Assembly: GCF_900637205.1 (NCBI RefSeq)
Contig: NZ_LR134355.1
Span: 5,208,001 to 5,272,000, forward strand
Direction of reading: 5' to 3'
Length of the DNA: 64,000 nt
DNA from: Mycolicibacterium chitae
Lineage (GTDB): Bacteria; Actinomycetota; Actinomycetes; Mycobacteriales; Mycobacteriaceae
In this document: positions 1 to 7,902 of the stretch, piece by piece
How positions within the stretch are numbered: the stretch's first letter is position 1
How the letters are laid out: each line of letters starts with the position of its first letter
Position numbers and translations under genes: made by a program
Notes under the pieces: generated by a model
Database searches by the model: none
The model's input: the letters and a program-made list of their open reading frames with translations, nothing else
Told to the model about the DNA's origin: nothing

Positions 1-818
1 ACGCGCCCGCGGCGGCGCAGGCCGACAACCCGTACGTGGCGCTGTTCGAGGCGACGGTCGCCGTCCAGGCCGACCTGATCGCGCGGTGGATGCTCGTCGG
101 GTTCATCCACGGCGTGATGAACACCGACAACATGACGATCTCCGGGGAGACCATCGACTACGGGCCCTGCGCCTTCATGGACGGCTACCACCCCGGCACC
201 GTCTTCAGCTCGATCGACTCCGGGGGCCGCTACGCCTACGGCAATCAGCCCGGGATCGCGATGTGGAACCTGGCGCGGTTCGCCGAGACGCTGCTGCCGC
301 TGTTCGACGAGGACACCGACCGGGCGATCGCCGTCGCGACGCAGGCCCTCGACGGGTTCCGGGCTCAGTACGAGGCGGCGTGGCTGACCGGCATGGGCGC
401 CAAGCTGGGCCTCGCCGGTTCTTCGGACGCCGCACTGGTCGAGGATCTGCTGACGCAGCTGGCCCAGAGCCAGGTCGACTTCACCTCGTTCTTCCGCCAG
501 CTGGCCCGCGCGGTGAGCGGCGACCGTGAACCGTCACGCGGGTTGTTCCTGGACCTCGCGGCGTTCGACGCGTGGCTGCAGCGCTGGCTGGCGCTCAATC
601 CCGATGCGGCACTGATGGATCGGACCAACCCGGTCTACATCCCCCGCAACCACCTGGTGGAGCAGGCGCTGACCGCGGCCACGGGCGGCGACCTCGGGCC
701 GGTCGAGCAACTGCTGTCGGCCGTCACCGATCCCTACGTCGAGCGCCCCGGCCTGGAGCGCTACGCCGAACCGGCCCCGGACTCCTTCGGCCCGTATCAG
801 ACGTTCTGCGGCACGTGA
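1..818 (+). CDS. selO: SelO/YdiU family protein adenylyltransferase (3' part, 5' end outside window)
   Basis: The open frame runs in from the left edge (first full codon at base 3), so about 271 C-terminal residues are present out of the roughly 480-500 usual for the family. SelO proteins are pseudokinases that transfer AMP from ATP to protein hydroxyls. The segment around bases 108-183 holds the diagnostic HGVMNTDNM loop followed by the metal-binding DYGPCAFMD, the counterpart of the kinase DFG. Later come YGNQP and WNLARF, also typical. The stop codon lies inside the left arm of a strong hairpin shared with the convergent VOC gene. Family call is firm; the protein targets are unknown. Confidence 0.9.
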   Translation, partial: APAAAQADNPYVALFEATVAVQADLIARWMLVGFIHGVMNTDNMTISGETIDYGPCAFMDGYHPGTVFSSIDSGGRYAYGNQPGIAMWNLARFAETLLPLFDEDTDRAIAVATQALDGFRAQYEAAWLTGMGAKLGLAGSSDAALVEDLLTQLAQSQVDFTSFFRQLARAVSGDREPSRGLFLDLAAFDAWLQRWLALNPDAALMDRTNPVYIPRNHLVEQALTAATGGDLGPVEQLLSAVTDPYVERPGLERYAEPAPDSFGPYQTFCGT

Positions 819-865
819 TTCGGGTGCGCCCGGTTGCGGTGAGCGCAACCGGGCGCACCCAAATC
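817..865. terminator. 22-bp hairpin between convergent stop codons, copy 1 of a repeated palindrome
   Basis: Left arm 817-838, loop 839-843, right arm 844-865; 21 of 22 positions pair. The stop codon of the SelO gene (816-818) starts in the left arm, and the stop of the minus-strand VOC gene (864-866) ends in the right arm, so the structure sits exactly between the two reading frames. There is no U-tract. A second copy lies at 22844-22892 with compensatory changes. Bidirectional terminator or 3'-end stabiliser is the likely role. Confidence 0.65.
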
Positions 866-1412
866 ACCCGAGGACGCGCAGCGGGTCGACGCCGTCCCAG
901 TCCGCGCACGTGGCCGCGATCTTGGTCAGGTGCGCCAGGAAAGTGGGCGTCTCCTCCACCACCTCGGTGAAGAATCCAAAATCCGCGACCGTGTCGACGA
1001 ACGCGATGCGCTGCCGGCCCGCGGTGAGCTCGCAGGCCAGTTCGTAACCCTGGCTCGTCAACTGGGCGACCTTGCCGTCGTAGTCGGAGGTCACCGTCGC
1101 GATCTGGTGGAAGCCGCTGGGCCCGGCGGCTTTCGCCATGTCGGCGTACACGCTGGGGCCGGGGCTGTGGTCCTCGATGAGTTCGATTTGTACCGGCCCG
1201 GCCTGGGCGACGCCGACCTGGAGGTCGACGACGGCCTCGGCGCCCCGGTACCGGCAGGTGCTCCGGGTCCGCGGCAGGATGTGGAAGGGGCCGACCCCGA
1301 ACACCGCCGCCCAACGCCGCGCCGCCGCCGGCAGGTCGTCGACGACGAATCCCAGTTGGACGAAGCGGTAATCCCCGTCGGGCCAAGGCTGTTCGAACAG
1401 CGGGAGGGTCAT
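864..1412 (-). CDS. VOC (glyoxalase/extradiol fold) family protein
   Basis: A 182-residue protein of the vicinal oxygen chelate superfamily. The N-terminal half has the FVQLGFVVDDLPAAARRW pattern, with the motif near GPFHIL, and a second betaalphabeta module begins near FHQIATVTSDY. VOC members bind a divalent metal and act on diverse substrates; no specific reaction can be read here. The start ATG (1412-1410) overlaps the thioesterase stop by four bases (ATGA), so the two are translationally coupled. The pairing with TesB suggests acyl-CoA or lipid metabolism, which is inference only. Confidence 0.8.
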   Translation of the reverse strand: MTLPLFEQPWPDGDYRFVQLGFVVDDLPAAARRWAAVFGVGPFHILPRTRSTCRYRGAEAVVDLQVGVAQAGPVQIELIEDHSPGPSVYADMAKAAGPSGFHQIATVTSDYDGKVAQLTSQGYELACELTAGRQRIAFVDTVADFGFFTEVVEETPTFLAHLTKIAATCADWDGVDPLRVLG

Positions 1413-2347
1413 CGCTGCGGCCTGGGCCGGACCAGAACCTCCTGGGCGGTGCTGGCCACCAGCGCTCCCTCGGCGTCGACGATGGTGCCCCGGACCAGCG
1501 CGCGCTGCCCGCGCATCGACACCGGCTCCTGGATGTAGAGATGCCACTGGTCGAAGCGCGCCGGCCGGTGCAGCCAGATGGCGTGATCCAGGCTCACCCC
1601 GGCGGTGGTCGCATAGTTGACGGGCTCCGGATGATCCCGAAACGCCATGTCCAGCAACAGGTAATCGCTGGCGTAGGCGACCATCGCGTGGTGCATCCCC
1701 GGATCGTCGCCGATACCGCGCGGCAGGCGCATCCAGTGTGCGCGCGGGCCGGGGGCCTGCGCGCCACCGAAGAACGTCGGCGCCTCGGGAATGCGCATCT
1801 CCAGCGGCGGCGGCACGTCGATCCAGGTCTGTCCCATCGTCTGCATCTCCACCGGCGCGGCGGCCGCCCAATGCTGCAGCAGCGGCAGGTCCAGCGGTGC
1901 CGGGGCCTGCGGCGGCTCCGGCACCGGTTCCGGGGTGGCCGGGTTGTCGTGGAAGGAGGCCACCGCGGTGAACACGGCGCCGCGGCCCTGTAGGATCTCG
2001 ACGTGCCGCGTCGAGAGCGCGCGTCCGTCGCGGGTGCGGTGCACCACGATATCGACGGGTTCGCCGACGATGCCGGGCCGAGTGAAGTAGGCGTGCAGCG
2101 AGTTCAGCGGCTGCCCCTCGACGGTGGTCCCCGCGGCGCGCACCGCCAGGGCCAGCAGTTGGCCGCCGAAGATGTGGCCGAAGCGGCTGGGCTCGTTGGT
2201 GGCCCGGAAGCGGTCCGGTCCGGTGGGTTCGAGCCGCAGCGCGCCCTCGATGCTGTCGAGCGCGGCCAGCGTGTCCGTCTCCAACTTGGTGCCGCTGCCG
2301 CGCAGCGCACCCGTGAAGTCGTCGGTGACCGGTGCGGGTTGGCTCAC
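1409..2347 (-). CDS. tesB: Acyl-CoA thioesterase II (TesB-like)
   Basis: A 312-residue double-hotdog thioesterase that hydrolyses acyl-CoA to free acid and CoA. The N-terminal hotdog shows FGHIFGGQLLALA and SLHAYFTRPG. The C-terminal hotdog has YASDYLLLD, GVSLDHAIWLHRP and the final YIQEP segment, the regions that carry the Asp/Thr/Gln catalytic set in this family. Length is normal (about 285-320). It is the first gene of a two-gene minus-strand unit with the VOC protein. Substrate length cannot be inferred. Confidence 0.9.
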   Translation of the reverse strand: MSQPAPVTDDFTGALRGSGTKLETDTLAALDSIEGALRLEPTGPDRFRATNEPSRFGHIFGGQLLALAVRAAGTTVEGQPLNSLHAYFTRPGIVGEPVDIVVHRTRDGRALSTRHVEILQGRGAVFTAVASFHDNPATPEPVPEPPQAPAPLDLPLLQHWAAAAPVEMQTMGQTWIDVPPPLEMRIPEAPTFFGGAQAPGPRAHWMRLPRGIGDDPGMHHAMVAYASDYLLLDMAFRDHPEPVNYATTAGVSLDHAIWLHRPARFDQWHLYIQEPVSMRGQRALVRGTIVDAEGALVASTAQEVLVRPRPQR

Positions 2348-2430
2348 CGCTTCCTCCTCGCGCTGACGGGACCGTTGGGATCCGCCCAGTACGGTAGCCC
2401 GCGATCAGCAGCCCACCCCGCACGGGTGCG

Positions 2431-2805
2431 TCAGAGCACGTACTCCCCGATCAGCTTCCCGATGGTGCGGATGTCGACGTGGCCCTTGAAGTCCAGCCGT
2501 ACCTTGCCGAGGCCGGAGAACCACAGTTCGAGCTCCGCGTCGAGGTCGAAGCGGCCCGCGGTCTCGATGCTCCAGGCCTGAATCTTGCTGTACGGCAACG
2601 AGGAGTAGTCGCGCTTCTTGCCGCTGAAGCCCTGCACGTTGATCACGATGAGGCGCTTGTTGGTGAAGACCACCGAGTCGCGCATCCCCTTGAAGCTCAG
2701 GTGGACGTGCTCGTCGTCGATGAGGATCGGCGCCAGTTCGCCGGCGATGGGCTTCGGATCGGCTGGTCCAAGCTTGACGAAGAGGCCGTTTTGGAAGTCG
2801 ATCAT
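2431..2805 (-). CDS. Bacterial PH-domain protein (bPH_1 type)
   Basis: About 124 residues, a single bacterial pleckstrin-homology-like domain. GLFVKLGPADP near the N-terminus, then VVFTNKRLIVINVQG and KKRDYSSLPYSKIQAWSIE, the core strands of the PF08000-type fold, and a terminal helix. Members are cytoplasmic and of unknown function; several act in envelope stress or form oligomeric rings. ATG 2805 is preferred because the domain begins directly after it; an in-frame GTG at 2829 adds eight unconserved residues. It lies alone between the thioesterase pair and the hydrolase, all on the minus strand. Confidence 0.8.
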   Translation of the reverse strand: MIDFQNGLFVKLGPADPKPIAGELAPILIDDEHVHLSFKGMRDSVVFTNKRLIVINVQGFSGKKRDYSSLPYSKIQAWSIETAGRFDLDAELELWFSGLGKVRLDFKGHVDIRTIGKLIGEYVL

Positions 2806-2873
2806 GATCGGACGGTATCGGCTTGCCACCGGCCCGGGGAGGGATCACCGAAACTCGCCCCGGCGCCCCGCCG

Positions 2874-3698
2874 TCAGGACTGGAAGAACGCCAGCAGTTC
2901 GGGGTTCAGGACCTCGGCATGCGTCGTCGGCAGTCCGTGCGGTAGATCGCTATACGTCTTCAGTGTGCCGTTGGGCAGCAGCTCCGCGGACTTCGGGCCG
3001 GCGGCGCCGTAGGGGACGATCTGGTCGTCCTCACTGTGCACCACCAACACCGGCAGGCTGATCTGCTTCAGGTCCTCGGTGAAGTCGGTCTGCGAGAATG
3101 CCACGATGCCGTCGTAGTGCGCCTTGGCGCCGCCCATCATGCCCTGCCGCCACCAGTTTTCGATCACCGCCTCCGACGGCTCCACCCCCTCGCGGTTGTA
3201 GCCGTAGAAGGGGCCGGACGGCAACGCGCGGTAGAACTCCGAACGGTTGGCCGCCAACTGGGCCTGCAGGTCGTCGAAGACGCTCTTCGGCAGGCCCTCG
3301 GGATTGGAGTCGGCCTGCACCATCAGGGGTGGCACCGCGCACAGCAGCGCCGCCTTGGCCGCCCTTGCTTCGCCGTGGCGCGCGAGGTAGTGGACCACCT
3401 CTCCCCCGCCGGTCGAATGCCCGACGTGGATCGCGTCGCGCAGGTCCAGGTGATCGACGACCGCCTTGAGGTCGTCGGCGTAGTGATCCATGTCGTGACC
3501 GTCGAAGACCTGGCTCGACCGGCCATGTCCGCGTCGATCGTGCGCGACCACCCGATAGCCGTGGGACAGGAAGTACAACAGCTGGGTGTCCCAGTCGTCC
3601 GAGGACAGGGGCCAGCCGTGGCTGAACACGATGGGCTGCCCCGATCCCCAATCCTTGTAGAAGATTTCGACACCGTCGGCGGTCGTGATCGTGGGCAT
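2874..3698 (-). CDS. Alpha/beta hydrolase, cofactor-free haloperoxidase/arylesterase type
   Basis: 274 residues, the normal length for the non-haem chloroperoxidase/esterase family. Oxyanion-hole region FSHGWPL (about 25-31), VVAHDRRGHGRS, nucleophile elbow GHSTGGG with Ser95, acid Asp224 or Asp225 in HSEDDQIVP and His254 in DLPHGLP. Such enzymes hydrolyse small esters and can perhydrolyse carboxylic acids. No signal peptide, so cytoplasmic. It is monocistronic, with a promoter region of 218 bp shared divergently with the proline-rich exported protein. The natural substrate is unknown. Confidence 0.88.
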   Translation of the reverse strand: MPTITTADGVEIFYKDWGSGQPIVFSHGWPLSSDDWDTQLLYFLSHGYRVVAHDRRGHGRSSQVFDGHDMDHYADDLKAVVDHLDLRDAIHVGHSTGGGEVVHYLARHGEARAAKAALLCAVPPLMVQADSNPEGLPKSVFDDLQAQLAANRSEFYRALPSGPFYGYNREGVEPSEAVIENWWRQGMMGGAKAHYDGIVAFSQTDFTEDLKQISLPVLVVHSEDDQIVPYGAAGPKSAELLPNGTLKTYSDLPHGLPTTHAEVLNPELLAFFQS

Positions 3699-3916
3699 GG
3701 TTCGGGAACCTTCCTGAAAGGGATCGTGCCTCGGTGTTCTGAGCGTAGGACGCAGGGTCCCCAGCGAAGGTCACCGAATGGGAGCGGTGCGGTCACGTCC
3801 GGGCTCATTTGCGTCTCGGTCAGGCAACCGATCCGGATTTACCGCCACGAAGCTCTTATATTTCAGTTGCGTAATTTCTCTCCTGTAATTCGTCAGGACT
3901 AACAGAAGGAGTCGAC
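3699..3916. promoter_or_regulatory. Divergent intergenic region, AT-rich at the right end
   Basis: This 218-bp gap separates the divergent hydrolase (start 3698) and proline-rich protein (start 3917). Bases about 3850-3905 are clearly more AT-rich than the surroundings (stretches such as CTTATATTTCAG and GTAATTT), as expected for a mycobacterial promoter. The Shine-Dalgarno sequence AGAAGGAG sits just before the GTG at 3917. No operator palindrome stands out. Confidence 0.45.
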
Positions 3917-4405
3917 GTGCGGCTTTCTCTATATCGATTCCTTTGCGTGGGGGTCGCCAGCGTTGGATTGTCTGCTGCGGCAGCGGTATTGAGCGGGCAG
4001 GCTGCGGCCGCCCCGCTGATCACGGGTGGCGCGGACTGCGTCGAGAAGATGTCGGGCACCGCAGCGCCGTGTGCCGCCGTGTCGCTCGAGGCCTCCGGAC
4101 TGGCCGCGCCCGTCGCCGGCCCGCCGCCCGGCCCGCCGCTGGTTCCGCCGATCCCGCCGGTCGCACCGCCCCCGGTGCCGCCGCTGGTGCCGCCGCTGCC
4201 ACCGCCACCCCCGTTGGTGCCGCCGGTGCCCCCGGTTGCGCCGCCGCCACCGGTTCCCGTCGTCCCGCCCGTCGCCGCACCCATTGCGGCCGGCGCCCCG
4301 CTCACGACCATGAGCGGCGCCGCCTCGGGCAAGGGGGTGCCGACCAATCCGCAGACCACCAAGGGTCCGCAGTCCGGTGTTCCCACCCTGCCGGGTGAGG
4401 GCTGA
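3917..4405 (+). CDS. Proline-rich exported protein
   Basis: 162 residues starting at a GTG with a strong AGAAGGAG ribosome site. Residues 1-33 form a Sec-type signal peptide ending in QAAAAP. A short segment with two Cys (CVEK and PCAA, around 41-53) could form a disulfide. Residues about 65-125 are almost entirely Pro/Val/Leu in PPVPP-type repeats, followed by a Gly/Thr-rich tail ending PTLPGEG. Mycobacteria export several such proteins, which may span or decorate the cell wall. It precedes an L,D-transpeptidase by 114 bp on the same strand, so a cell-wall role is plausible but unproven. Confidence 0.75.
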   Translation: MRLSLYRFLCVGVASVGLSAAAAVLSGQAAAAPLITGGADCVEKMSGTAAPCAAVSLEASGLAAPVAGPPPGPPLVPPIPPVAPPPVPPLVPPLPPPPPLVPPVPPVAPPPPVPVVPPVAAPIAAGAPLTTMSGAASGKGVPTNPQTTKGPQSGVPTLPGEG

Positions 4406-4519
4406 CCCCACTGGTTGTTGACGGAATCCGCTGCGCGGCAGTCGAACCCCTTCGCCTGCCGCCCAGCGGTTCCTTCGAAGTTCCTGCGTTAATGCTGTTC
4501 CTTTCAAGAGGTCGGGTCA

Positions 4520-5326
4520 ATGCGAGCAGTCATTCGTTCTGTTCTCGCGGCGGTCGTGGTCGCCGCCGTCATAGCCGCGCCGACGGCTGAGGTCCAAACC
4601 ACGGCGCTGGTTCTTCCGCTGGACTCCGCGATCGAGTCGATCCTGCCGACCGGCGACGAACCCGTCGGCGTGGCGCACCCGGTGATGGTGACCTTCGCCG
4701 GACCGATCTTCGACCGCAGCAGCGCCGAGCGCGCCCTGAACATCTCCTCGAACCCGGAGATGACCGGCACGTACGAGTGGCTGGAAAGCAATGTCGTGCA
4801 ATGGGTTCCCGACCACTACTGGCCGTCCAACAGCACGGTGATGCTGTCGGTGGGGGCCAAGCGCGCCCAGTTCAGCACGGGGCCCGCGGTCATCGGTGTC
4901 GCGAGTCTTTCCAAGCACACGTTCACCGTGACCATCGACGGGGACCCGGCGGGGCCCCCGGTGCGATTGCCCGCGCCGCACCACCTGCCCCACGCGGGTG
5001 AGGAGGGCGTGCTACTGGCCTCGGCGGGCCGCGAGAAGTATCCGACACCCCCGGGCAAGTACACGGTGCTGGAGAAGGACCGCACGGTGCTGATGGACTC
5101 CAGCAGCGTGGGCGTGCCCATCACGGACTCCTCGGGTTACCTGATGGACGTCGATTACGCCGTCCGCATCACCTGGCGCGGGATCTATGTGCATTCGGCC
5201 CCGTGGGCGGTGCGCTCGATGGGCATCGAGAACACCAGTCATGGCTGTATCGGCCTGATTCCGGCCGCCGCCGAATGGTATTTCGACCACGTCAAGATCG
5301 GTGATCCGGTCATCGTCGAGGAGTAG
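4520..5326 (+). CDS. L,D-transpeptidase (YkuD domain) with Ig-like domain
   Basis: 268 residues. Signal peptide at 1-23, Ig-like domain at about 50-115 (HPVMVTFAGPI to STVMLSVG), YkuD catalytic domain at about 130-265. Catalytic His225 in YVHSAPW, then SHGCIGL with His241 and nucleophile Cys243. These enzymes form 3-3 cross-links in mycobacterial peptidoglycan and act outside the membrane. The usual Asn two residues after the Cys in SHGCxN is Gly245 here. The length resembles the shorter mycobacterial paralogues; which one cannot be decided without alignment. Confidence 0.9.
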   Translation: MRAVIRSVLAAVVVAAVIAAPTAEVQTTALVLPLDSAIESILPTGDEPVGVAHPVMVTFAGPIFDRSSAERALNISSNPEMTGTYEWLESNVVQWVPDHYWPSNSTVMLSVGAKRAQFSTGPAVIGVASLSKHTFTVTIDGDPAGPPVRLPAPHHLPHAGEEGVLLASAGREKYPTPPGKYTVLEKDRTVLMDSSSVGVPITDSSGYLMDVDYAVRITWRGIYVHSAPWAVRSMGIENTSHGCIGLIPAAAEWYFDHVKIGDPVIVEE

Positions 5327-5334
5327 CCTCGCCA

Positions 5335-5348
5335 CCCGGTCAGCGGGA
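5335..5348 (+). promoter_or_regulatory. Island motif copy a, upstream of KstD-like flavoprotein
   Basis: CCCGGTCAGCGGGA, matching the consensus YCCRSTSANCGGGA seen in eight intergenic sites of the catabolic island. It ends 67 nt before the GTG at 5416 (73 nt before the ATG at 5422). Likely a regulator site or promoter part; the binding protein is unknown. Confidence 0.4.
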
Positions 5349-5421
5349 ACTGCCCTGGCCCGGTAGCGGTCCCAAGACCACCATGGACCCCCAGTAGTGC
5401 CTGCGCACCGAGGGAGTGGCC

Positions 5422-7029
5422 ATGGGATCGACCGGGGAGTACGACGTCATCGTCGTGGGGTTCGGCGCGGCCGGTGCGGCCGCCGCCATCGAGGCCGCCG
5501 ACCGCGGCGCCCGGGTGCTCGTGCTGGACCGCGGCCATGGCGGCGGGGCCACCGCGTTATCGGGCGGGATCGTCTACGCCGGGGCGGGCACACCCGAACA
5601 ACGCCTCGGCGGTTACGAGGACACCGTCGACGACATGCTCGCCTACCTCCGGGCGGAAGTCGGCGACGCCGTGAGCGAGGAGACCCTCGCGCGGTTCTGC
5701 GAGCAGAGCCCCGCGATGATCGAGTGGCTCAAGGCGCAGGGCGTCGAATTCCGGGGCGGGACGGTGTCGTCGTACAAGACCTCCTATCCCACCGACGACT
5801 TCTACCTCTACTACTCCGGCAACGAGAAGGCTCACCCGTACAGCCGGCATGCGCGGCCGGCGCCCCGCGGCCACCGCGTGCTGGCCCCGGGGATGAGCTC
5901 CGGCAAGGTGATGTTCGAGCACCTGCGCCGTTCCGCGCAGTCCAAGGGCATCGAGTTCATCCCGCTGGCGCGCGTGCACGCCCTGATCCAGGACGACGAC
6001 GGGCATGTCACCGGGGTCCGTTATCGCGCAATGGATCTCGAACACCGCAACGCGCGCCAGCATTCGCTGCTCACCCGGGTCACCGGCAAGGTGGGGACCT
6101 GGCTGCCGGGTGTGGTCCGCGGTGCGGTCGCGCGAACCGAACGGCTGTGGTCCGAGGCCGCGACCGAAGCCAGCGCACACGCTCCGACCGTGATCCTCGC
6201 CGCCGGCGGCTTCATCTACAACCGGGACTGGATGCAGCAGTTCGCACCGCAGTTCATGAAGATCTCCCCGCTGGGCACCCCCGGCGACGACGGCGCCGGC
6301 ATCGCACTGGGCCTGGCCGCCGGCGGCATAACCGACAAGATGGACAACGTCACCGCGTGGCGGTTCCTGGCCCCGCCGAGCGCATTCCTCGAAGGCCTGA
6401 CCGTGGGCGCCGACGGCCGCCGCATCGCCAACGAGGACCTCTACGGGGCGACACACGGCAACGCCATGATGCGCGAGTTCAACGGCACCGGGTGGGCGAT
6501 CTACGACGCGGCGACCTGGCAGAAGGTGCGCCGACAGATCAACGAACAGACCCAGGTGTTCCAGCGCCTGCAACTGCTGTATCTGTTCACGCTCGGCCAC
6601 AAGAAGGCCCGCACGATCGACGGGATCGCCCGCAAGAACGGCATCGACCCGGCCGGACTGCGCGCCACCGTCGCCGCATACAACACCGGGATCGCCAGTG
6701 GTGCAGGCGATCCCGGGCACAAGACGCCCGAACTGTGCCCGCCTATGACCGACGGTCCGTTCTATTCGATCAACATCTCGGCCGACTCGTCGATGTTCTA
6801 CCCGATCCCCGGACTGACCCTCGGCGGCCTCGTCGTCGACGAGACGTCCGGTGCGGTGACTCACCGCGACGGCGGCGCCATCCCGGGGTTGTACGCGGCC
6901 GGGCGCAACGCGGTCGGCATCTGCTCCAACAGTTACGTCAGCGGGCTGTCGATCTCGGACTGCGTGTTCAGCGGTCGCCGCGCCGGCGCCCATGCCGCGC
7001 AGACGGCTGCCCTAGAGTCGGGACAATGA
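5422..7029 (+). CDS. FAD-binding protein of the 3-ketosteroid dehydrogenase / fumarate reductase flavoprotein family
   Basis: About 535 residues. The N-terminal Rossmann motif VVGFGAAGAAAA and the long FAD_binding_2 fold place it with KstD-like dehydrogenases, which desaturate steroid ring A. The C-terminal FAD segment GLYAAGRNAVGICSNSYVSG differs from the other two paralogues here: the catalytic YPGxG motif of KstD is replaced by YVSGL, so true 1,2-dehydrogenation is doubtful. ATG 5422 is chosen over GTG 5416; GAGGGAG lies upstream. Its stop overlaps the next hydrolase start (ATGA), giving a coupled pair. The in-frame mini-ORF at 5382-5396 is noted. Confidence 0.82.
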   Translation: MGSTGEYDVIVVGFGAAGAAAAIEAADRGARVLVLDRGHGGGATALSGGIVYAGAGTPEQRLGGYEDTVDDMLAYLRAEVGDAVSEETLARFCEQSPAMIEWLKAQGVEFRGGTVSSYKTSYPTDDFYLYYSGNEKAHPYSRHARPAPRGHRVLAPGMSSGKVMFEHLRRSAQSKGIEFIPLARVHALIQDDDGHVTGVRYRAMDLEHRNARQHSLLTRVTGKVGTWLPGVVRGAVARTERLWSEAATEASAHAPTVILAAGGFIYNRDWMQQFAPQFMKISPLGTPGDDGAGIALGLAAGGITDKMDNVTAWRFLAPPSAFLEGLTVGADGRRIANEDLYGATHGNAMMREFNGTGWAIYDAATWQKVRRQINEQTQVFQRLQLLYLFTLGHKKARTIDGIARKNGIDPAGLRATVAAYNTGIASGAGDPGHKTPELCPPMTDGPFYSINISADSSMFYPIPGLTLGGLVVDETSGAVTHRDGGAIPGLYAAGRNAVGICSNSYVSGLSISDCVFSGRRAGAHAAQTAALESGQ

Positions 7030-7883
7030 CGTCACTCGACTACCACGACACGCTGCGCGAGGTCACCACCCCCGGCGGGGTGCTGCGCTATCACGAGGCC
7101 GGCGACGGACCGCCGCTGCTGTTGCTGCACGGCTCCGGTCCGGGCGTGACCGGTTGGCGCAACTTCCGCGGGAATCTCGACGTCTTCGCCGAGGACTTCC
7201 GCTGCCTGGTGTTGGAGTTCCCGGGTTACGGCGTCAGCGACGACTTCGGCGGGCATCCCGTGATCGACGCCCAGACGGCCCTGGTGCAGTTCACCGACGC
7301 CCTCGGCTTGGAGCGCGCGCACATCATCGGCAACTCGATGGGCGGCGGCGTCGGCGTCAACTTCGCCATTCACCACCCCGATCGGGTGGGCAAGCTGGTG
7401 ACCATCGGTGGGATCGGCACCAACCTGTTCAGCCCGGGCCCCAGCGAGGGCATCCGGTTGCTGCAGGAATTCACCGAGAATCCCACCCGGGAGCGGCTCG
7501 TCGATTGGCTGCATTCGATGGTCTACGACCCGGCCCTGGTGACCGAGGAACTCATCGAGGAGCGCTGGGCGCTGGCCACCGAGCCCGAGACGTTGGCGTC
7601 CGCGCGGCGGCTGTACGGCAAGGCCGCCTTCACGGCGATGATGGACATGATGCGCAAGGCCGACTTCCCGATGCCGTGGGCGGTCATGCACAAGGTCGCC
7701 GCGCCGACCCTGCTGACGTGGGGCCGCGACGACCGGGTGAGTCCGCTGGATATGGCGCTGATCCCGATGCGCACGATTCCCAACGCCGAGTTTCACGTGT
7801 TCCCCAACTGCGGGCACTGGGTGATGATCGAGGCCAAGGCCGCCTTCGAACGGACTGTCCTGTCGTTCCTGTCCGATAGCTAG
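7026..7883 (+). CDS. hsaD: Meta-cleavage product hydrolase, HsaD/BphD-like
   Basis: 285 residues, the length of C-C bond hydrolases. LLLLHGSGPG (31-40) carries the oxyanion loop, GNSMGGG has nucleophile Ser104, GRDDRVSP has Asp236 region and NCGHWVMIE has His264. HsaD hydrolyses the ring-cleaved 4,9-DSHA in steroid degradation, and HsaA- and HsaC-like genes lie 4-6 kb downstream, which supports the assignment. A related hydrolase for another meta-cleavage product is possible. Translationally coupled to the flavoprotein before it. Confidence 0.85.
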   Translation: MTSLDYHDTLREVTTPGGVLRYHEAGDGPPLLLLHGSGPGVTGWRNFRGNLDVFAEDFRCLVLEFPGYGVSDDFGGHPVIDAQTALVQFTDALGLERAHIIGNSMGGGVGVNFAIHHPDRVGKLVTIGGIGTNLFSPGPSEGIRLLQEFTENPTRERLVDWLHSMVYDPALVTEELIEERWALATEPETLASARRLYGKAAFTAMMDMMRKADFPMPWAVMHKVAAPTLLTWGRDDRVSPLDMALIPMRTIPNAEFHVFPNCGHWVMIEAKAAFERTVLSFLSDS

Positions 7884-7902
7884 AAGGGATTCCTGTTCCC
7901 GC

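Noticed and set aside
864..2423. A 519-codon minus-strand open frame covering the VOC and TesB genes
   Set aside because: Only its last 182 codons look like protein; the rest is an off-frame reading of tesB with Arg/Ala-rich composition.
3856..4386. Gly/Thr-rich minus-strand frame resembling a PE_PGRS-like protein
   Set aside because: It is the complement of the proline codons in the exported protein, which has signal peptide and ribosome site.
5397..7883. An 828-codon plus-strand open frame
   Set aside because: Its first two thirds are the shadow frame of the KstD-like gene; only the HsaD-like part from 7026 is real.
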